Counted from the first letter of the stretch, positions 20,828 through 29,183 are shown. The stretch is DNA of 63,371 nt from Polaromonas sp. (GCA_030655515.1 JAURVI010000033.1:1-63371); one strand, 5' to 3'. The notes: a model not told the origin generated them from the letters alone. Numbers and translations are program-made.

Positions 20828-21466
20828 ATGAAGAAACTCAACAAAGTGGCAATGTTGTTTGCTTCCGCAGCGCTTGCAACCGCCGCTGGCGCACAAACAA
20901 TCGACAATTGGAAAAACGGCTCGAACGAGATCGTTTGGAAGAACGGCACCAACGAACTGTGCTGGCGTGATGCCAACTGGACCCCGGCGACCGCTGCGCC
21001 AGGCTGTGACGGCGCCATTGTTCCTGCGAAGGCCGCTCCTGCACCTGCACCTGCTGCGGCACCTGCTCCTCCTGCTGCTGCGCCTGCAGCCGTGGCTCCT
21101 CCCGCAGCGACCAAGGTCACTTACGCCGCTGATGCCTTCTTCGATTTCGACAAGTCCGTGCTCAAGCCCGCAGGCAAAGCCAAGCTTGACGATCTGGTCG
21201 GCAAGATCAAAGGTATCAACCTCGAAGTCATCATCGCGGTCGGTCACACCGATTCCGTTGGTAGCGACTCCTACAACCAGAAGTTGTCTGTTCGCCGCTC
21301 GGAAGCTGTCAAGGCTTACCTGGTGTCCAAGGGCATTGAGAAAAACCGCGTTTACACCGAAGGCAAAGGCGAGAAACAGCCAGTTGCCGATAACAAGACC
21401 AGCGAAGGCCGCGCGAAAAACCGTCGCGTGGAAATCGAAGTGGTTGGTACCCGCGCCAACAAGTAA
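20828..21466 (+). CDS. OmpA-family peptidoglycan-binding protein
   Basis: A 212-residue protein. It has a signal peptide (MKKLNKVAMLFASAALATAAGA), a short N-terminal part with paired NWKNGSNE/WKNGTNE motifs, an Ala/Pro-rich linker at about 62-97, and a C-terminal OmpA domain (FFDFDKSVLKP, then GHTDSVGSD and the NRRVEIE end) that binds peptidoglycan. It lacks the eight-stranded barrel of true OmpA, so it is a periplasmic or lipid-associated anchor protein. It lies upstream of ubiG with its own terminator. Confidence 0.9.
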   Translation: MKKLNKVAMLFASAALATAAGAQTIDNWKNGSNEIVWKNGTNELCWRDANWTPATAAPGCDGAIVPAKAAPAPAPAAAPAPPAAAPAAVAPPAATKVTYAADAFFDFDKSVLKPAGKAKLDDLVGKIKGINLEVIIAVGHTDSVGSDSYNQKLSVRRSEAVKAYLVSKGIEKNRVYTEGKGEKQPVADNKTSEGRAKNRRVEIEVVGTRANK

Positions 21467-21483
21467 TCCTTCACGGATTGCTT

Positions 21484-21511
21484 AAAAACCGCGCTACGGC
21501 GCGGTTTTTTT
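21484..21511 (+). terminator. Rho-independent terminator after the OmpA-like gene
   Basis: CCGCGC and GCGCGG pair around a TACG loop, followed by seven T residues. The A run on the left makes it work in both directions in principle. It lies 18 bases after the stop codon. Confidence 0.9.
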
Positions 21512-21533
21512 ATGCGCGGGCGATAATCGAGTC

Positions 21534-22241
21534 ATGCATACTAGTGAAAACGCAGACCCGGCCGAATTGGCCAAATTTTCCGATCTGGCCCACCGCTGGT
21601 GGGACCTGGAGAGCGAATTTCGCCCCTTGCACCAGATCAACCCCTTGCGGCTGGGCTGGATTGAAGGTCTGGCGCCGCTAAAAGGCCGACGCGTTCTCGA
21701 TATCGGTTGCGGCGGCGGCATTCTGACCGACGCCATGGCCCGCCAGGGGGCGCAAGTGCTGGGCATCGACCTGGCAGCCAAGGCCCTCAAAGTCGCCCAG
21801 CTTCATGCGCTGGAGGCTGGCACCCAGGGCGTTGACTACCGGGAAATCAGCGCCGAAGCGCTGGCCCTTGAAGAGCCGGCCAGTTTCGACGTGGTGACCT
21901 GCATGGAAATGCTCGAGCATGTGCCGGACCCGTCTTCGGTGGTGCGTGCCTGCGCAACGCTGGTCAAGCCGGGCGGCCATGTGTTTTTCTCTACGATCAA
22001 CCGCAATGCCAAGGCCTTCCTGTTTGCCATTGTCGGTGCGGAATATGTGTTGAACCTGCTGCCGCGCGGCACCCACGAATACGCCAAGTTCATCAAACCC
22101 AGCGAACTGGCTGCTTATTGCCGCAGCGCCGGGCTGACCTTGCAGCATACCCGTGGCATGGAATACAACCCTTTGAGCCGGCATTACTGGCTTAGCGCCG
22201 ACACCCGTGTCAACTACCTGCTGGCCACGCAGAAACTCTGA
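21534..22241 (+). CDS. ubiG: Ubiquinone biosynthesis O-methyltransferase UbiG
   Basis: A 235-residue SAM-dependent methyltransferase with motif [17 protein letters not shown] and the UbiG-specific regions [15 protein letters not shown] and [10 protein letters not shown]. It carries out both O-methylations of ubiquinone synthesis, at the inner membrane face. It is followed by gph after 15 bases, the order seen in E. coli neighbours and other betaproteobacteria. Confidence 0.97.
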   Translation: MHTSENADPAELAKFSDLAHRWWDLESEFRPLHQINPLRLGWIEGLAPLKGRRVLDIGCGGGILTDAMARQGAQVLGIDLAAKALKVAQLHALEAGTQGVDYREISAEALALEEPASFDVVTCMEMLEHVPDPSSVVRACATLVKPGGHVFFSTINRNAKAFLFAIVGAEYVLNLLPRGTHEYAKFIKPSELAAYCRSAGLTLQHTRGMEYNPLSRHYWLSADTRVNYLLATQKL

Positions 22242-22256
22242 AAACGCTGCTGAAAA

Positions 22257-22922
22257 ATGTTCAAATCCATTGATGCGGTGCTGTTTGACCTGGACGGTAC
22301 GCTGATCGACAGTGCGCCCGACCTCGGCGCTGCCGCCGACAAAATGCGTACCGACCGGGGCCTGGCTTCCCTGCCGTTGTCTGATTACCGGCCCCTGGCG
22401 GGCGCCGGCGCGCGCGGCATGATTGGTATGGCTTTTGGGCTCACGCCCGAAGATGACGGCTTTGACGTCTTGAGAGAAGAGTTTTTTGCCAACTACGAAG
22501 CCTGCATGAGCGAGCGCACCTACGCCTTCGACGGCGTGGCCGAGCTGATTGCCAGAATTGACCTGGCCGGCCTCAAGTGGGGGGTGGTCACCAACAAGTT
22601 GACGCGTTTCACCGTGCCGCTGACGCGCCGGATGCCCCTGTTTGGCACGGCGCAAACCATCGTCAGCGGCGACACCATGCCGCATGCCAAACCGCACCCG
22701 GCCCCGCTGCTGGAAGCGGCCCGGCAATTGAGGGTTCCGCCTGGACGCTGCGTCTATGTCGGCGATGACGAGCGCGACATCGTGGCGGGGCGCGCTGCCG
22801 GCATGTCAACGGTGGCGGCGGCCTATGGCTACCTGGGTCCCCTGGTTGATACGCGGGGCTGGAATGCAGACGCCACCATTGTTTCTCCGGCCTCGCTCTT
22901 GAATTTGCTGAAAATGGCTTAA
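22257..22922 (+). CDS. gph: HAD-family phosphoglycolate phosphatase
   Basis: A 221-residue HAD hydrolase. The nucleophile motif is VLFDLDGTLIDSAPDL, motif II is VTNK, motif III is KPHP, and motif IV is GDDERDIVAGRAAGM. It removes phosphate from 2-phosphoglycolate formed during DNA repair. In some gammaproteobacteria, the ubiG-linked paralogue (MupP) acts on MurNAc-6-phosphate in peptidoglycan recycling, and that role is not excluded. It is probably co-transcribed with ubiG. Confidence 0.88.
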   Translation: MFKSIDAVLFDLDGTLIDSAPDLGAAADKMRTDRGLASLPLSDYRPLAGAGARGMIGMAFGLTPEDDGFDVLREEFFANYEACMSERTYAFDGVAELIARIDLAGLKWGVVTNKLTRFTVPLTRRMPLFGTAQTIVSGDTMPHAKPHPAPLLEAARQLRVPPGRCVYVGDDERDIVAGRAAGMSTVAAAYGYLGPLVDTRGWNADATIVSPASLLNLLKMA

Positions 22923-22934
22923 ACTACCCGGCCT

Positions 22935-23322
22935 GGGGCTGCATTGGTTTCGACGTGGGTTCGGACGCGGTGTGGTGCATGTCGAGCTGAGTGTGCTCGT
23001 AAAACTGATTCAAACAAACTAACTGCAAACGACGAACGTTTCGCACTCGCTGCTTAATTGCCAAGCGAGCTTTACAACAGCAGGCCGATGGGCTGGGCAA
23101 GGGGTCTTTAGCGCAAGTTAAGGGCTCCCGGCTGTAAAGATAATTTCATCGGCTGGCTCCGGGCTGGGTACCTTAACCCGGGGCAAGACAATAGGGTGCT
23201 GGCGTCCTGTGTAGCGTGCGACTGCGCGATACAGGTGGCGAGACTCAAATCAGACCGCTAAACATGTAGATCTGCCCGAACAAGGCTTGCGGACGGGGGT
23301 TCAAATCCCCCCAGCTCCACCA
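22935..23322 (+). ncRNA. ssrA: tmRNA (one-piece)
   Basis: The 5' GGGGCTGCATTGGTTTCGAC and the 3' end GGTTCAAATCCCCCCAGCTCCACCA (positions 23298-23322) form the alanine tRNA-like domain. The tag frame at 23025-23057 encodes ANDERFALAA followed by TAA. It rescues stalled ribosomes and marks the nascent protein for degradation. The CCA end is encoded. tmRNA genes are frequent insertion sites for integrases, and the following 6.5 kb looks accessory. Confidence 0.98.
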
Positions 23323-23329
23323 CTATTGA

Positions 23330-23359
23330 AGCCCCAACCGTTCTCGGTTGGGGCTTTTT
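23330..23359 (+). terminator. Rho-independent terminator of tmRNA
   Basis: AGCCCCAACCG and CGGTTGGGGCT pair around TTCT, followed by five T residues. It begins seven bases after the CCA end of tmRNA. Confidence 0.9.
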
Positions 23360-23410
23360 CTTGCCTGATCGCGCTGGTTCCCGCGTACTCGTGCGGGTTC
23401 CTGCGAACAC

Positions 23411-23519
23411 TTGCGGACTTCGGCAGCCGCCCGAATTTGCCGTTCTGGGCCACATTCCACTCTCTCCTGGCCATTCCTCGCTCCGACCCCGCTCCCTGAA
23501 ACTGGCCCGAAGTCCGCAA
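23411..23519. repeat. 13-bp perfect inverted repeat, arms 83 bp apart
   Basis: TTGCGGACTTCGG at 23411 and CCGAAGTCCGCAA at 23507. It lies between tmRNA and the YhaV gene. It may be a recombination scar or a hairpin element of unknown origin. Confidence 0.6.
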
Positions 23520-23682
23520 AGGCCGCGAGCCTGACCCATACAGTGGTACGCCATTTCCGCAGGGTTTTCAGGCTGATCTTCCATTTGGTGGCGACCTGCC
23601 TTTCGGTCATCACGGGGTCGTGCATCTTCTTCTCCTGGACAGATGACCCTATGACAACGTTGTTCACCGTAGAAGCCAAGCG

Positions 23683-24192
23683 TTACGGAGTAATAATGCC
23701 AGCAGCAAACTGCTGCAGGCGTTGGCCCTCGGCCCGCGCCTCTGCGAGCAACTGGTTCCAGTCGTCCGGGGGGTGGCCGCTTTCCAGCATCTTGCGGAAC
23801 ACCCGGTAGGCGTCGTCGCTGCTCTCGTAGCCGCGCTTGGTGTTTTCGTCGTTGACCCACGCGAACACGATTACCTTGCTAGGCGCGTGGTAGCGGAAGA
23901 ACAACCGGTACTGCTGAAAGAACTTGGCACGGAACCAGTGCTTGTGCTCGTCGCCGAGGGTGTTGCCTTGCCGATATTCCGGCCGCGTCGGGTCTTGCTG
24001 GATGACGTCGAAAGCCAGCTTGGTGATCGCCGCCAGTCGCTTGCTGGCGTTCTTCTTCACGTACCCGACGGGGTCCTTTTGCTTGAATGCCTCGACCTGC
24101 TGGGCCAGGGCTTCAAGCTGCGCCAGGAACAGCGGGTGTGCGAAAACCGTCCAGCCGTGAATGACCAGGGGTGCGGGCTTGCCTGTGCTCAT
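23683..24192 (-). CDS. yhaV: Type II toxin YhaV (mRNA interferase)
   Basis: A 169-residue RelE-superfamily toxin. Typical YhaV segments are visible: PLVIHGWTVFAHPLFLAQLE at the N terminus and HKHWFRAKFFQQYRLFFRYH, with WVNDENTKRGYES later. YhaV cleaves mRNA and is held in check by PrlF. The start overlaps the prlF stop by four bases, the usual coupling for this pair. It lies in the accessory block after tmRNA. Confidence 0.93.
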   Translation of the reverse strand: MSTGKPAPLVIHGWTVFAHPLFLAQLEALAQQVEAFKQKDPVGYVKKNASKRLAAITKLAFDVIQQDPTRPEYRQGNTLGDEHKHWFRAKFFQQYRLFFRYHAPSKVIVFAWVNDENTKRGYESSDDAYRVFRKMLESGHPPDDWNQLLAEARAEGQRLQQFAAGIITP

Positions 24193-24518
24193 TCATCGTT
24201 TGCCGACAGGGCGACATCAAGATCGACTTCGATGCCGCCGGTCAGCGACTGGAGGCGATGAACGAAGCCAGCGTCGATGGCCTGTAGGCGCTCCGGATGG
24301 CTGGCGATGTCGCGGGCCAGGAACCCGAGGAACTGACTGAGTACAGGGTCATCGTTCCCGGTCTCCTCGGCGCGCGTCAGTACGACCTCACCGCCGGGAC
24401 GGATCGTGTAGTGGATCTTGTCACGCTTACCGAGGCGGAGGGCGCGGCGCACGGTCTCCGGCACCGTGGTTTGGTAGCGGTCGGTCAGCGTGGATTCGAC
24501 TTCGAGGGTGGCGGGCAT
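24189..24518 (-). CDS. prlF: Type II antitoxin PrlF (SohA)
   Basis: A 109-residue antitoxin with an N-terminal AbrB-like swapped-hairpin DNA-binding domain (ESTLTDRYQTTVPETVRRAL, then RPGGEVVLTR). The C-terminal half binds the toxin. It neutralises YhaV and represses its own operon. Two palindromes that look like its operator lie 30-75 bases upstream. Confidence 0.93.
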   Translation of the reverse strand: MPATLEVESTLTDRYQTTVPETVRRALRLGKRDKIHYTIRPGGEVVLTRAEETGNDDPVLSQFLGFLARDIASHPERLQAIDAGFVHRLQSLTGGIEVDLDVALSANDE

Positions 24519-24547
24519 GGCGCTCTCCAGTTAAAGGGGTGGATGAC

Positions 24548-24593
24548 TTGCATGGTAATGCAATCACCTTGTCATGTCAATGCAAATGCATTG
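24548..24593 (-). promoter_or_regulatory. Paired palindromes upstream of prlF, probable autoregulatory operator
   Basis: TTGCATGGTAATGCAA (24548-24563) and CAATGCAAATGCATTG (24578-24593) are both 16-bp palindromes sharing the TGCAT core. Their centres are exactly 30 bases apart, about three helical turns, so two repressor units would bind the same face of DNA. Position just upstream of prlF suggests autorepression by the PrlF-YhaV complex. Confidence 0.65.
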
Positions 24594-24688
24594 TCTGTGC
24601 TTGGCTGTCTCAGCATTGGGTGTAAATAGGCGTGTTTTTAGTCGCCTAGCTAATTGTCTATCATTCGTTATTTCGTTAGAATATCCGA

Positions 24689-25354
24689 ATGAAAAAACGA
24701 TCATTGAAAGATCTGCTGTATGAACAGGTCGCTCGCATCGGCAAGGCCGTCTCCAGCCCGAAACGCCTGGAGTTGCTGGAGTTGCTGGCGCAGGGCGAGA
24801 AAACGGTCGAGATGCTTGCCACCGAGTTGTCGGCCGATGTCAAGCTGACCAGTGCTCACCTGAAGGCTTTGAGAGACGCGCGCCTGGTCACCTCGCGCCG
24901 TGACGGCAAATACGTGGTTTATCGCCTCACCGGCGCCGATGTCGCTGGCCTGTGGGTGACTTTGCGACAGGTGGCCGAGGAGCACTTGCTGGAACTGCGG
25001 CTGGCGCTTGACCAGATGGTGGCGGACCCGGTCAGGCTGGCTTCGGTGGGCCGTGAAGAACTGCTGGCGCAGGCCAGGCGGGGCGACGTCATCGTCATCG
25101 ACGTGCGTCCGCAGGCCGAGTACGAGGTGGCGCACCTGCCTTTTGCCCGCTCGATGCCCGTGGCCGAGATCGAAAAGCGGCTCTCGGAGCTGCCGACCGA
25201 CAAAGAGATCGTTGCGTACTGCCGAGGCCCTTTCTGTCTGTTGTCCGACGAGGCTGTGGCCTTGCTCGGCGCCAGGGGCTATCGGATAGGCAAGATACTG
25301 GACGGCGTCAGCGAGTGGCAGGCGGCAGGGCTTCCGCTCCAGACCTCCGCATAG
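24689..25354 (+). CDS. ArsR-family regulator fused to a rhodanese domain
   Basis: Residues 1-100 form an ArsR winged helix (SSPKRLELLELLAQGEKTVE and the recognition helix LTSAHLKALRDARLV). Residues 120-218 form a rhodanese domain with active-site loop CRGPFC, catalytic Cys178 and a second Cys183. The fusion suggests a sensor of sulfane sulfur or persulfide, in which the rhodanese cysteine receives sulfur and alters DNA binding. It is the first gene of a plus-strand operon with DsrE and transport genes. An AT-rich imperfect palindrome (ATTC-N12-GAAT, 24663-24682) lies just upstream and may be its operator. Confidence 0.9.
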   Translation: MKKRSLKDLLYEQVARIGKAVSSPKRLELLELLAQGEKTVEMLATELSADVKLTSAHLKALRDARLVTSRRDGKYVVYRLTGADVAGLWVTLRQVAEEHLLELRLALDQMVADPVRLASVGREELLAQARRGDVIVIDVRPQAEYEVAHLPFARSMPVAEIEKRLSELPTDKEIVAYCRGPFCLLSDEAVALLGARGYRIGKILDGVSEWQAAGLPLQTSA

Positions 25355-25386
25355 GAACGAATCAATCATCAACAAAGGAGACACCC

Positions 25387-25845
25387 ATGCGCAAACTGAT
25401 TGTTGTCATCGCGGTCGCCACGCTGTTTGCCGTAGCGGCATCGGTCACGGTCGCGGCCGAAAAACTCTCCATGCCCGTGCCCGGCTCGATCGACGCCGCC
25501 GGACGCAAGGTGCTGACCTTCATCGCCAAGGACCCGCCCGGTGTGCGTTGCAACGGCAACCTGCAGGTCGCTGCCGAGATCGCCAATATCTATCGGGTGC
25601 CTATTCAGCTCCTTCCTGCCAGCCTCGCGCCGGGCTTGCCCGCACCTTCCGTTTTCTACGGCAATCAGGTGCTCGTGGCCGATGGCAAGGACTACAACGG
25701 CGCAGCGAGCTTCCAGATCGTCAGCGACGTGCTTGAAATCGAAGGCGTGGCCAGGCAGGAAAAGACCGGTCTTCTGTTCAACGAAACCGTGCGCCGTGAT
25801 TTCGACGGCCTGAAGGCAAGCATCAAGTCAGGAGGCAAGCAATGA
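25387..25845 (+). CDS. Exported thioredoxin-like protein of unknown function
   Basis: 152 residues with a signal peptide (MRKLIVVIAVATLFAVAASV, then TVAA). The mature part has one cysteine, Cys55, in PGVRCNGNLQ, followed by segments resembling a thioredoxin fold (VPIQLLPASLAPGLPAPSVF, then YGNQVLVADGKDYNG). I do not recognise a named family. A start at 25387 has an excellent AAGGAG site. It overlaps the dsrE-like gene by four bases, so it probably shares its role in sulfur handling; a single-cysteine sulfur carrier is one guess. Confidence 0.7.
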   Translation: MRKLIVVIAVATLFAVAASVTVAAEKLSMPVPGSIDAAGRKVLTFIAKDPPGVRCNGNLQVAAEIANIYRVPIQLLPASLAPGLPAPSVFYGNQVLVADGKDYNGAASFQIVSDVLEIEGVARQEKTGLLFNETVRRDFDGLKASIKSGGKQ

Positions 25846-26192
25846 GCACCACACTTTTCATTCTCAACGAAGCCCCTTACGGGAGTGAGCGGGCCTACAA
25901 CGCGCTGCGTCTGGCTGGCGTCTTGTCTGCCAGGGAGGGTCAGCACGTTCGGATTTTCCTGCTGGCCGACGCTGTCGGCTGCGCCAGGTCGGGCCAGAAA
26001 GTCCCCGAGGGCTACTACAACATTCAGTTGATGCTGGGCAAGGTCCTGCGCAAAGGCGAGGTTGCGCTGTGCGGCACCTGCATGGACGCGCGCGGCATGA
26101 CCGAGCCGGAAATCATCGAAGGCGCCAGGAGATCAACGCTTGCGCAACTCGCCGACTGGACGGTCGAGGCCGACAAGGTTTTGGTGTTTTGA
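25842..26192 (+). CDS. DsrE-family sulfur-carrier protein
   Basis: A 116-residue DsrE/DsrF-like protein (TLFILNEAPYGSERAYNALR, later ALCGTCMDARGM). Family members carry sulfane sulfur on a conserved cysteine; candidates here are the cysteines of VGCARSG and CGTC. It overlaps the preceding gene by four bases and is followed, 13 bases on, by a decayed metallo-beta-lactamase-fold gene. Cytoplasmic. Confidence 0.88.
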   Translation: MSTTLFILNEAPYGSERAYNALRLAGVLSAREGQHVRIFLLADAVGCARSGQKVPEGYYNIQLMLGKVLRKGEVALCGTCMDARGMTEPEIIEGARRSTLAQLADWTVEADKVLVF

Positions 26193-26205
26193 GGAGGAAC
26201 GAACG

Positions 26206-26387
26206 ATGTTTTTCAAGCAACTGGCCGCCAAGGAATCGTCCTCGTCCTATTTTTTTGGCTGCGCCGGTTGCGCCAGAGCGGTCGCCGTTGACGTTGTGGC
26301 CGGGGACGAGGCGTGGTTCGTCGAAGAGACGCGCAAGGCCGGCGTGACATCACCCACGTGATCGACACGCACCACATCGCGGCCTGA
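26206..26387 (+). pseudogene. Decayed metallo-beta-lactamase-fold gene (persulfide dioxygenase type)
   Basis: A strong GAGGAGGAA site precedes MFFKQLAAKESSSSYFFGCA, which continues into AVAVDVVAGDEAWFVEETRK. This is the N terminus of the persulfide-dioxygenase/BLH family. The frame breaks after KAGV; reading one frame over continues DITHVIDTHHIAA and stops, so the THxHADH metal-binding motif is corrupted and the rest of the gene is missing. A single lost base near 26345 explains the shift. The MFS gene starts three bases after the relic. Confidence 0.8.
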
Positions 26388-26390
26388 GCG

Positions 26391-27698
26391 ATGGAACTCA
26401 TTCACGGCATCCGCGCCAACCGGACCCAGTTCCTGCATCAGTTGCTGCAGGTTCTGCTGGTCGGCCTGACCATCGGCATGATGCGCACCGTGGTGCCGGC
26501 ATTGGCCGAATCGGAGTTCGGCGTGCCGAAGAACTCCTTCGTCCTGCTCTCCGCGTTCGTGGTGGCCTTCGGTATCGTCAAGGGGGCGATGAATTTTGTC
26601 GCGGGCCGGCTTTCGGAGCGGGTGGGCCGCAAGCGGGTGCTGCTGCTCGGATGGGCGGCAGCGCTGCCCATCCCGCTGATGATCTGGTACGCACCCAACT
26701 GGAACTGGATCGTTCTGGCCACGGTTCTGCTCGGCATCAACCAGGGGTTGACCTGGTCGATGACCCAGACCTCCAAGCTCGACATCACGCGGCTCGATGA
26801 GCGCGGCCTCACCATTGGCCTGAACGAGTTTGCGGGTTATGTCGGTGTGGCGCTCGCCGGCATAGTCACCGCTTACCTGGCAACCCGGCTGGGCGCACGA
26901 CAGGGCCTGCTCGTGTTTGGGCTGATCGTCATCGGGCTGGCGCTTTTGCTGACCCAGTGGTGGGTCAGGGACACCTTGCCCTGGGCCAAAGCCGAAGCCG
27001 CCCGCCACCGCCAGGGCACGGCCCCGCATCCCATGCCCCGCTATCCGCGCAAGGTCTCCCCGCAACCGGGCACTTGGGAAGTTTTTGCACTGATGTCCTG
27101 GCGTGACCGGCGCCTGGCGGCCATCAGCCAGGCCGGGTTGGTCGAGAAGTTCGTTGATGCCCTGGTGTGGGTCTTTTATCCGGTGTTCCTGTACAGCCAG
27201 GGTGTCAGCCTGCCCAGCGTCGGCTGGATCATCGGGGTCTATGGTTTCGTCTGGGGCGGCGCGCAGCTTTTCACCGGCCGCCTGTCGGACCGCATCGGAC
27301 GCCACCGCCCCAACGTGTGGGGCATGTGGATCTGCGGTGCGGGCGTGGCGCTGATGATGCTGGGCCATGGCGTGGCCTGGTGGGCCGTTTCCGCCGCCAT
27401 CTCCGGCTTCGGCATGGCACTGCTCTATCCCAACCTCTCCGCAGCCGTGGCCGACATCTCTCATCCCGACTGGCGTGGTTCGGCCATCGGCATTTACCGC
27501 TTCTGGCGTGACCTGGGCTATGGCATCGGCGCGCTGGGGCTGGGCCTGGCCGCCCATTTCAGCGGACAGATGGAAGCCGCCTTCTGGTTTGTTGCGCTGT
27601 CGATGTTCGCTTCCGGCGCGCTGCTGTGGTGGCTCGGCGAAGAAACCCATCCAGGAATCAACCCGGCCCGACTCAGGCCAACGCCCCAGGAGACTTGA
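26391..27698 (+). CDS. MFS transporter
   Basis: 435 residues with about 12 membrane helices. The signature between helices 2 and 3 reads GRLSERVGRKRVLLLG and is repeated in the second half as GRLSDRIGRHRPN, as in a duplicated six-helix unit. The substrate cannot be read from sequence; the sulfur-operon setting suggests export of a sulfur or metalloid compound. It follows the broken metallo-beta-lactamase gene directly and may be translated from the same message. Confidence 0.85.
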   Translation: MELIHGIRANRTQFLHQLLQVLLVGLTIGMMRTVVPALAESEFGVPKNSFVLLSAFVVAFGIVKGAMNFVAGRLSERVGRKRVLLLGWAAALPIPLMIWYAPNWNWIVLATVLLGINQGLTWSMTQTSKLDITRLDERGLTIGLNEFAGYVGVALAGIVTAYLATRLGARQGLLVFGLIVIGLALLLTQWWVRDTLPWAKAEAARHRQGTAPHPMPRYPRKVSPQPGTWEVFALMSWRDRRLAAISQAGLVEKFVDALVWVFYPVFLYSQGVSLPSVGWIIGVYGFVWGGAQLFTGRLSDRIGRHRPNVWGMWICGAGVALMMLGHGVAWWAVSAAISGFGMALLYPNLSAAVADISHPDWRGSAIGIYRFWRDLGYGIGALGLGLAAHFSGQMEAAFWFVALSMFASGALLWWLGEETHPGINPARLRPTPQET

Positions 27699-27784
27699 TG
27701 AAACCCGCACACATGCTGACCGCCACGCGCGCATCGGGGTCGGCGAAACACCAAGGCACGATCAGCCAATAGAAAGGCCATTCG

Positions 27785-28966
27785 ATGTTTACCGGACGAC
27801 GTAATATTCTGCTGCTTGCATTGAGCCAGGCCATGATGCTTTCGGCCATCGTCATGTCGATGGCGCTCGGCGCCATTCTCGGCGGCGTCCTCGCACCGGA
27901 CAAGAGCCTCGCAACGCTGCCGATTGCCGTGATGGTGATCGGCACCGCAATCGCATCATTGCCGGCGGCTATTCTGATGCGCCGTTTCGACCGGCGCACA
28001 GGTTTTTTGATCGGAGCCACTCTCGGAATGGTGGGTAGTCTGTTGTGCGCGCTCGCACTCCAGCAGAGATCATTTGCACTGTTCGTCACCGGTCACCTGC
28101 TTCTTGGTAACTACCAGGGTTTCGCCAACTACTACCGCTTCGCCGCCGTGGAGGCCACCGACTCCAACCATGCGAGTCGGGCGATTTCCTGGGTTGTCGC
28201 GGGCGGGTTGGTGGCCGCGTTCCTGGGGCCGCAACTCGGACAATGGGGGCGGGACTGGATGGTTGGTGGTCTGTTTGTCGGTTCCTATCTCGCCCAGGCG
28301 GCACTTAGCTTGACCGCACTTGCCCTGATCTCGCAGATTCGATTGAAACCAGTCGCTGTTGCCCAGGCAGGTGAAGCGCGACCCCTACGCCAGATTTTGG
28401 TACAGCCGGCATTACAGGCGTCGATTCTGGGCTCGGCTGTCGGCTATGCCGTGATGATCATGGTGATGACGGCTACGCCGCTGGCAATGCTTGGTTGCGG
28501 CCTGCCGGGGTCAAGTGTTACGCCGGTCATTCAGTGGCACGTTGTCGGTATGTTCGCGCCGTCCTTCTTCACCGGTTCATTGATCAAGCGCTACGGCGCA
28601 CCGCGCATCATGCAGATCGGTTTTGTTCTGCTGCTGGGTCACGTCACGGTGGCCCTTCTCGGGATCGAGTTCCTTCATTTCCTTTCCGCGCTGATCCTGT
28701 TGGGAGCGGGATGGAACTTTGCCTTCATCGGTGGCACGGCACTGCTCACGCAGGCCTATCGCCCAGCCGAGCAGTTGAAGGTGCAGGCGGTCAACGAGTT
28801 CGCCATCTTTGGTCTTGTCGCCTTGGCCACACTGTCGGCCGGGTGGCTTTATGATCGTTTTGGCTGGATCACCCTGAACCTTGCGGTCGTCCCGCTGCTC
28901 GCCGTCGCGCTGCTGTCCACGGTGGTCATCGAACGGCGACTGCGACTGCCGGAAAAACCTCCATGA
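27785..28966 (+). CDS. Second MFS transporter of the sulfur-type operon
   Basis: 393 residues, about 12 membrane helices, with LMRRFDRRTGFLIGATLGM in the helix 2-3 loop. It is only distantly similar to the preceding transporter, so it is not a simple duplicate. An 86-base gap separates the two genes. Its stop overlaps the start of a decayed cysteine desulfurase by four bases, showing that the original operon continued. Substrate unknown. Confidence 0.85.
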   Translation: MFTGRRNILLLALSQAMMLSAIVMSMALGAILGGVLAPDKSLATLPIAVMVIGTAIASLPAAILMRRFDRRTGFLIGATLGMVGSLLCALALQQRSFALFVTGHLLLGNYQGFANYYRFAAVEATDSNHASRAISWVVAGGLVAAFLGPQLGQWGRDWMVGGLFVGSYLAQAALSLTALALISQIRLKPVAVAQAGEARPLRQILVQPALQASILGSAVGYAVMIMVMTATPLAMLGCGLPGSSVTPVIQWHVVGMFAPSFFTGSLIKRYGAPRIMQIGFVLLLGHVTVALLGIEFLHFLSALILLGAGWNFAFIGGTALLTQAYRPAEQLKVQAVNEFAIFGLVALATLSAGWLYDRFGWITLNLAVVPLLAVALLSTVVIERRLRLPEKPP

Positions 28967-29183
28967 ATGCGCCGATCTACCTTGACGACAACGCCACAGC
29001 GCTGGTGTCGGTGATGCACGCCAACCACGGCGTTGCCAGTGGTGTATTGGCCGGATGGAGGTCGATTCGGAGCGGGCGGACGGGGCCGTGGGGCCGTCCG
29101 TGGGCGCCATGACGACGCCCGACGAAGTGAGCCGCGCCGCCAACGGCTTGTCGGAGGTCTGGCGGAAGGGGGGCAGTCTGTGA
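28963..29183 (+). pseudogene. Decayed cysteine desulfurase (NifS/IscS family)
   Basis: MNAPIYLDDNAT is the standard N terminus of cysteine desulfurases. About 30 codons on, the frame loses similarity and ends at 29112. A different frame from 29053 reads ADGAVGPSVGAMTTPDEVSR and then AANGLSEVWRKGGSL, which resembles the C terminus of the same family. The whole middle, including the PLP lysine and the catalytic cysteine, is missing. The final stop overlaps the GTG of the methyltransferase gene, which preserves the operon junction. Confidence 0.75.

Larger units (their letters stand above)
23323..23625 (-). pseudogene. Remnant of a small helix-turn-helix (AlpA/excisionase-like) gene
   Basis: A good ribosome site (CAGGAGAAG) precedes MHDPVMTERQVATKWKISLK, which continues TLRKWR. 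This is the usual start of small MerR/AlpA-type helix-turn-helix proteins carried by integrative elements. After about 26 residues the expected continuation (a GP-Y-KLG-type strand) is lost and the frame reads low-complexity residues into the tmRNA terminator. I take it as a truncated or frameshifted relic of an element that inserted at tmRNA. A 13-bp inverted repeat (23411-23423 and 23507-23519) lies within it. Confidence 0.5.

Noticed and set aside
23287..23322. A duplicate of the tmRNA 3' end marking the right edge of an island
   Set aside because: No second copy was seen up to 63371, so no attachment site is claimed.
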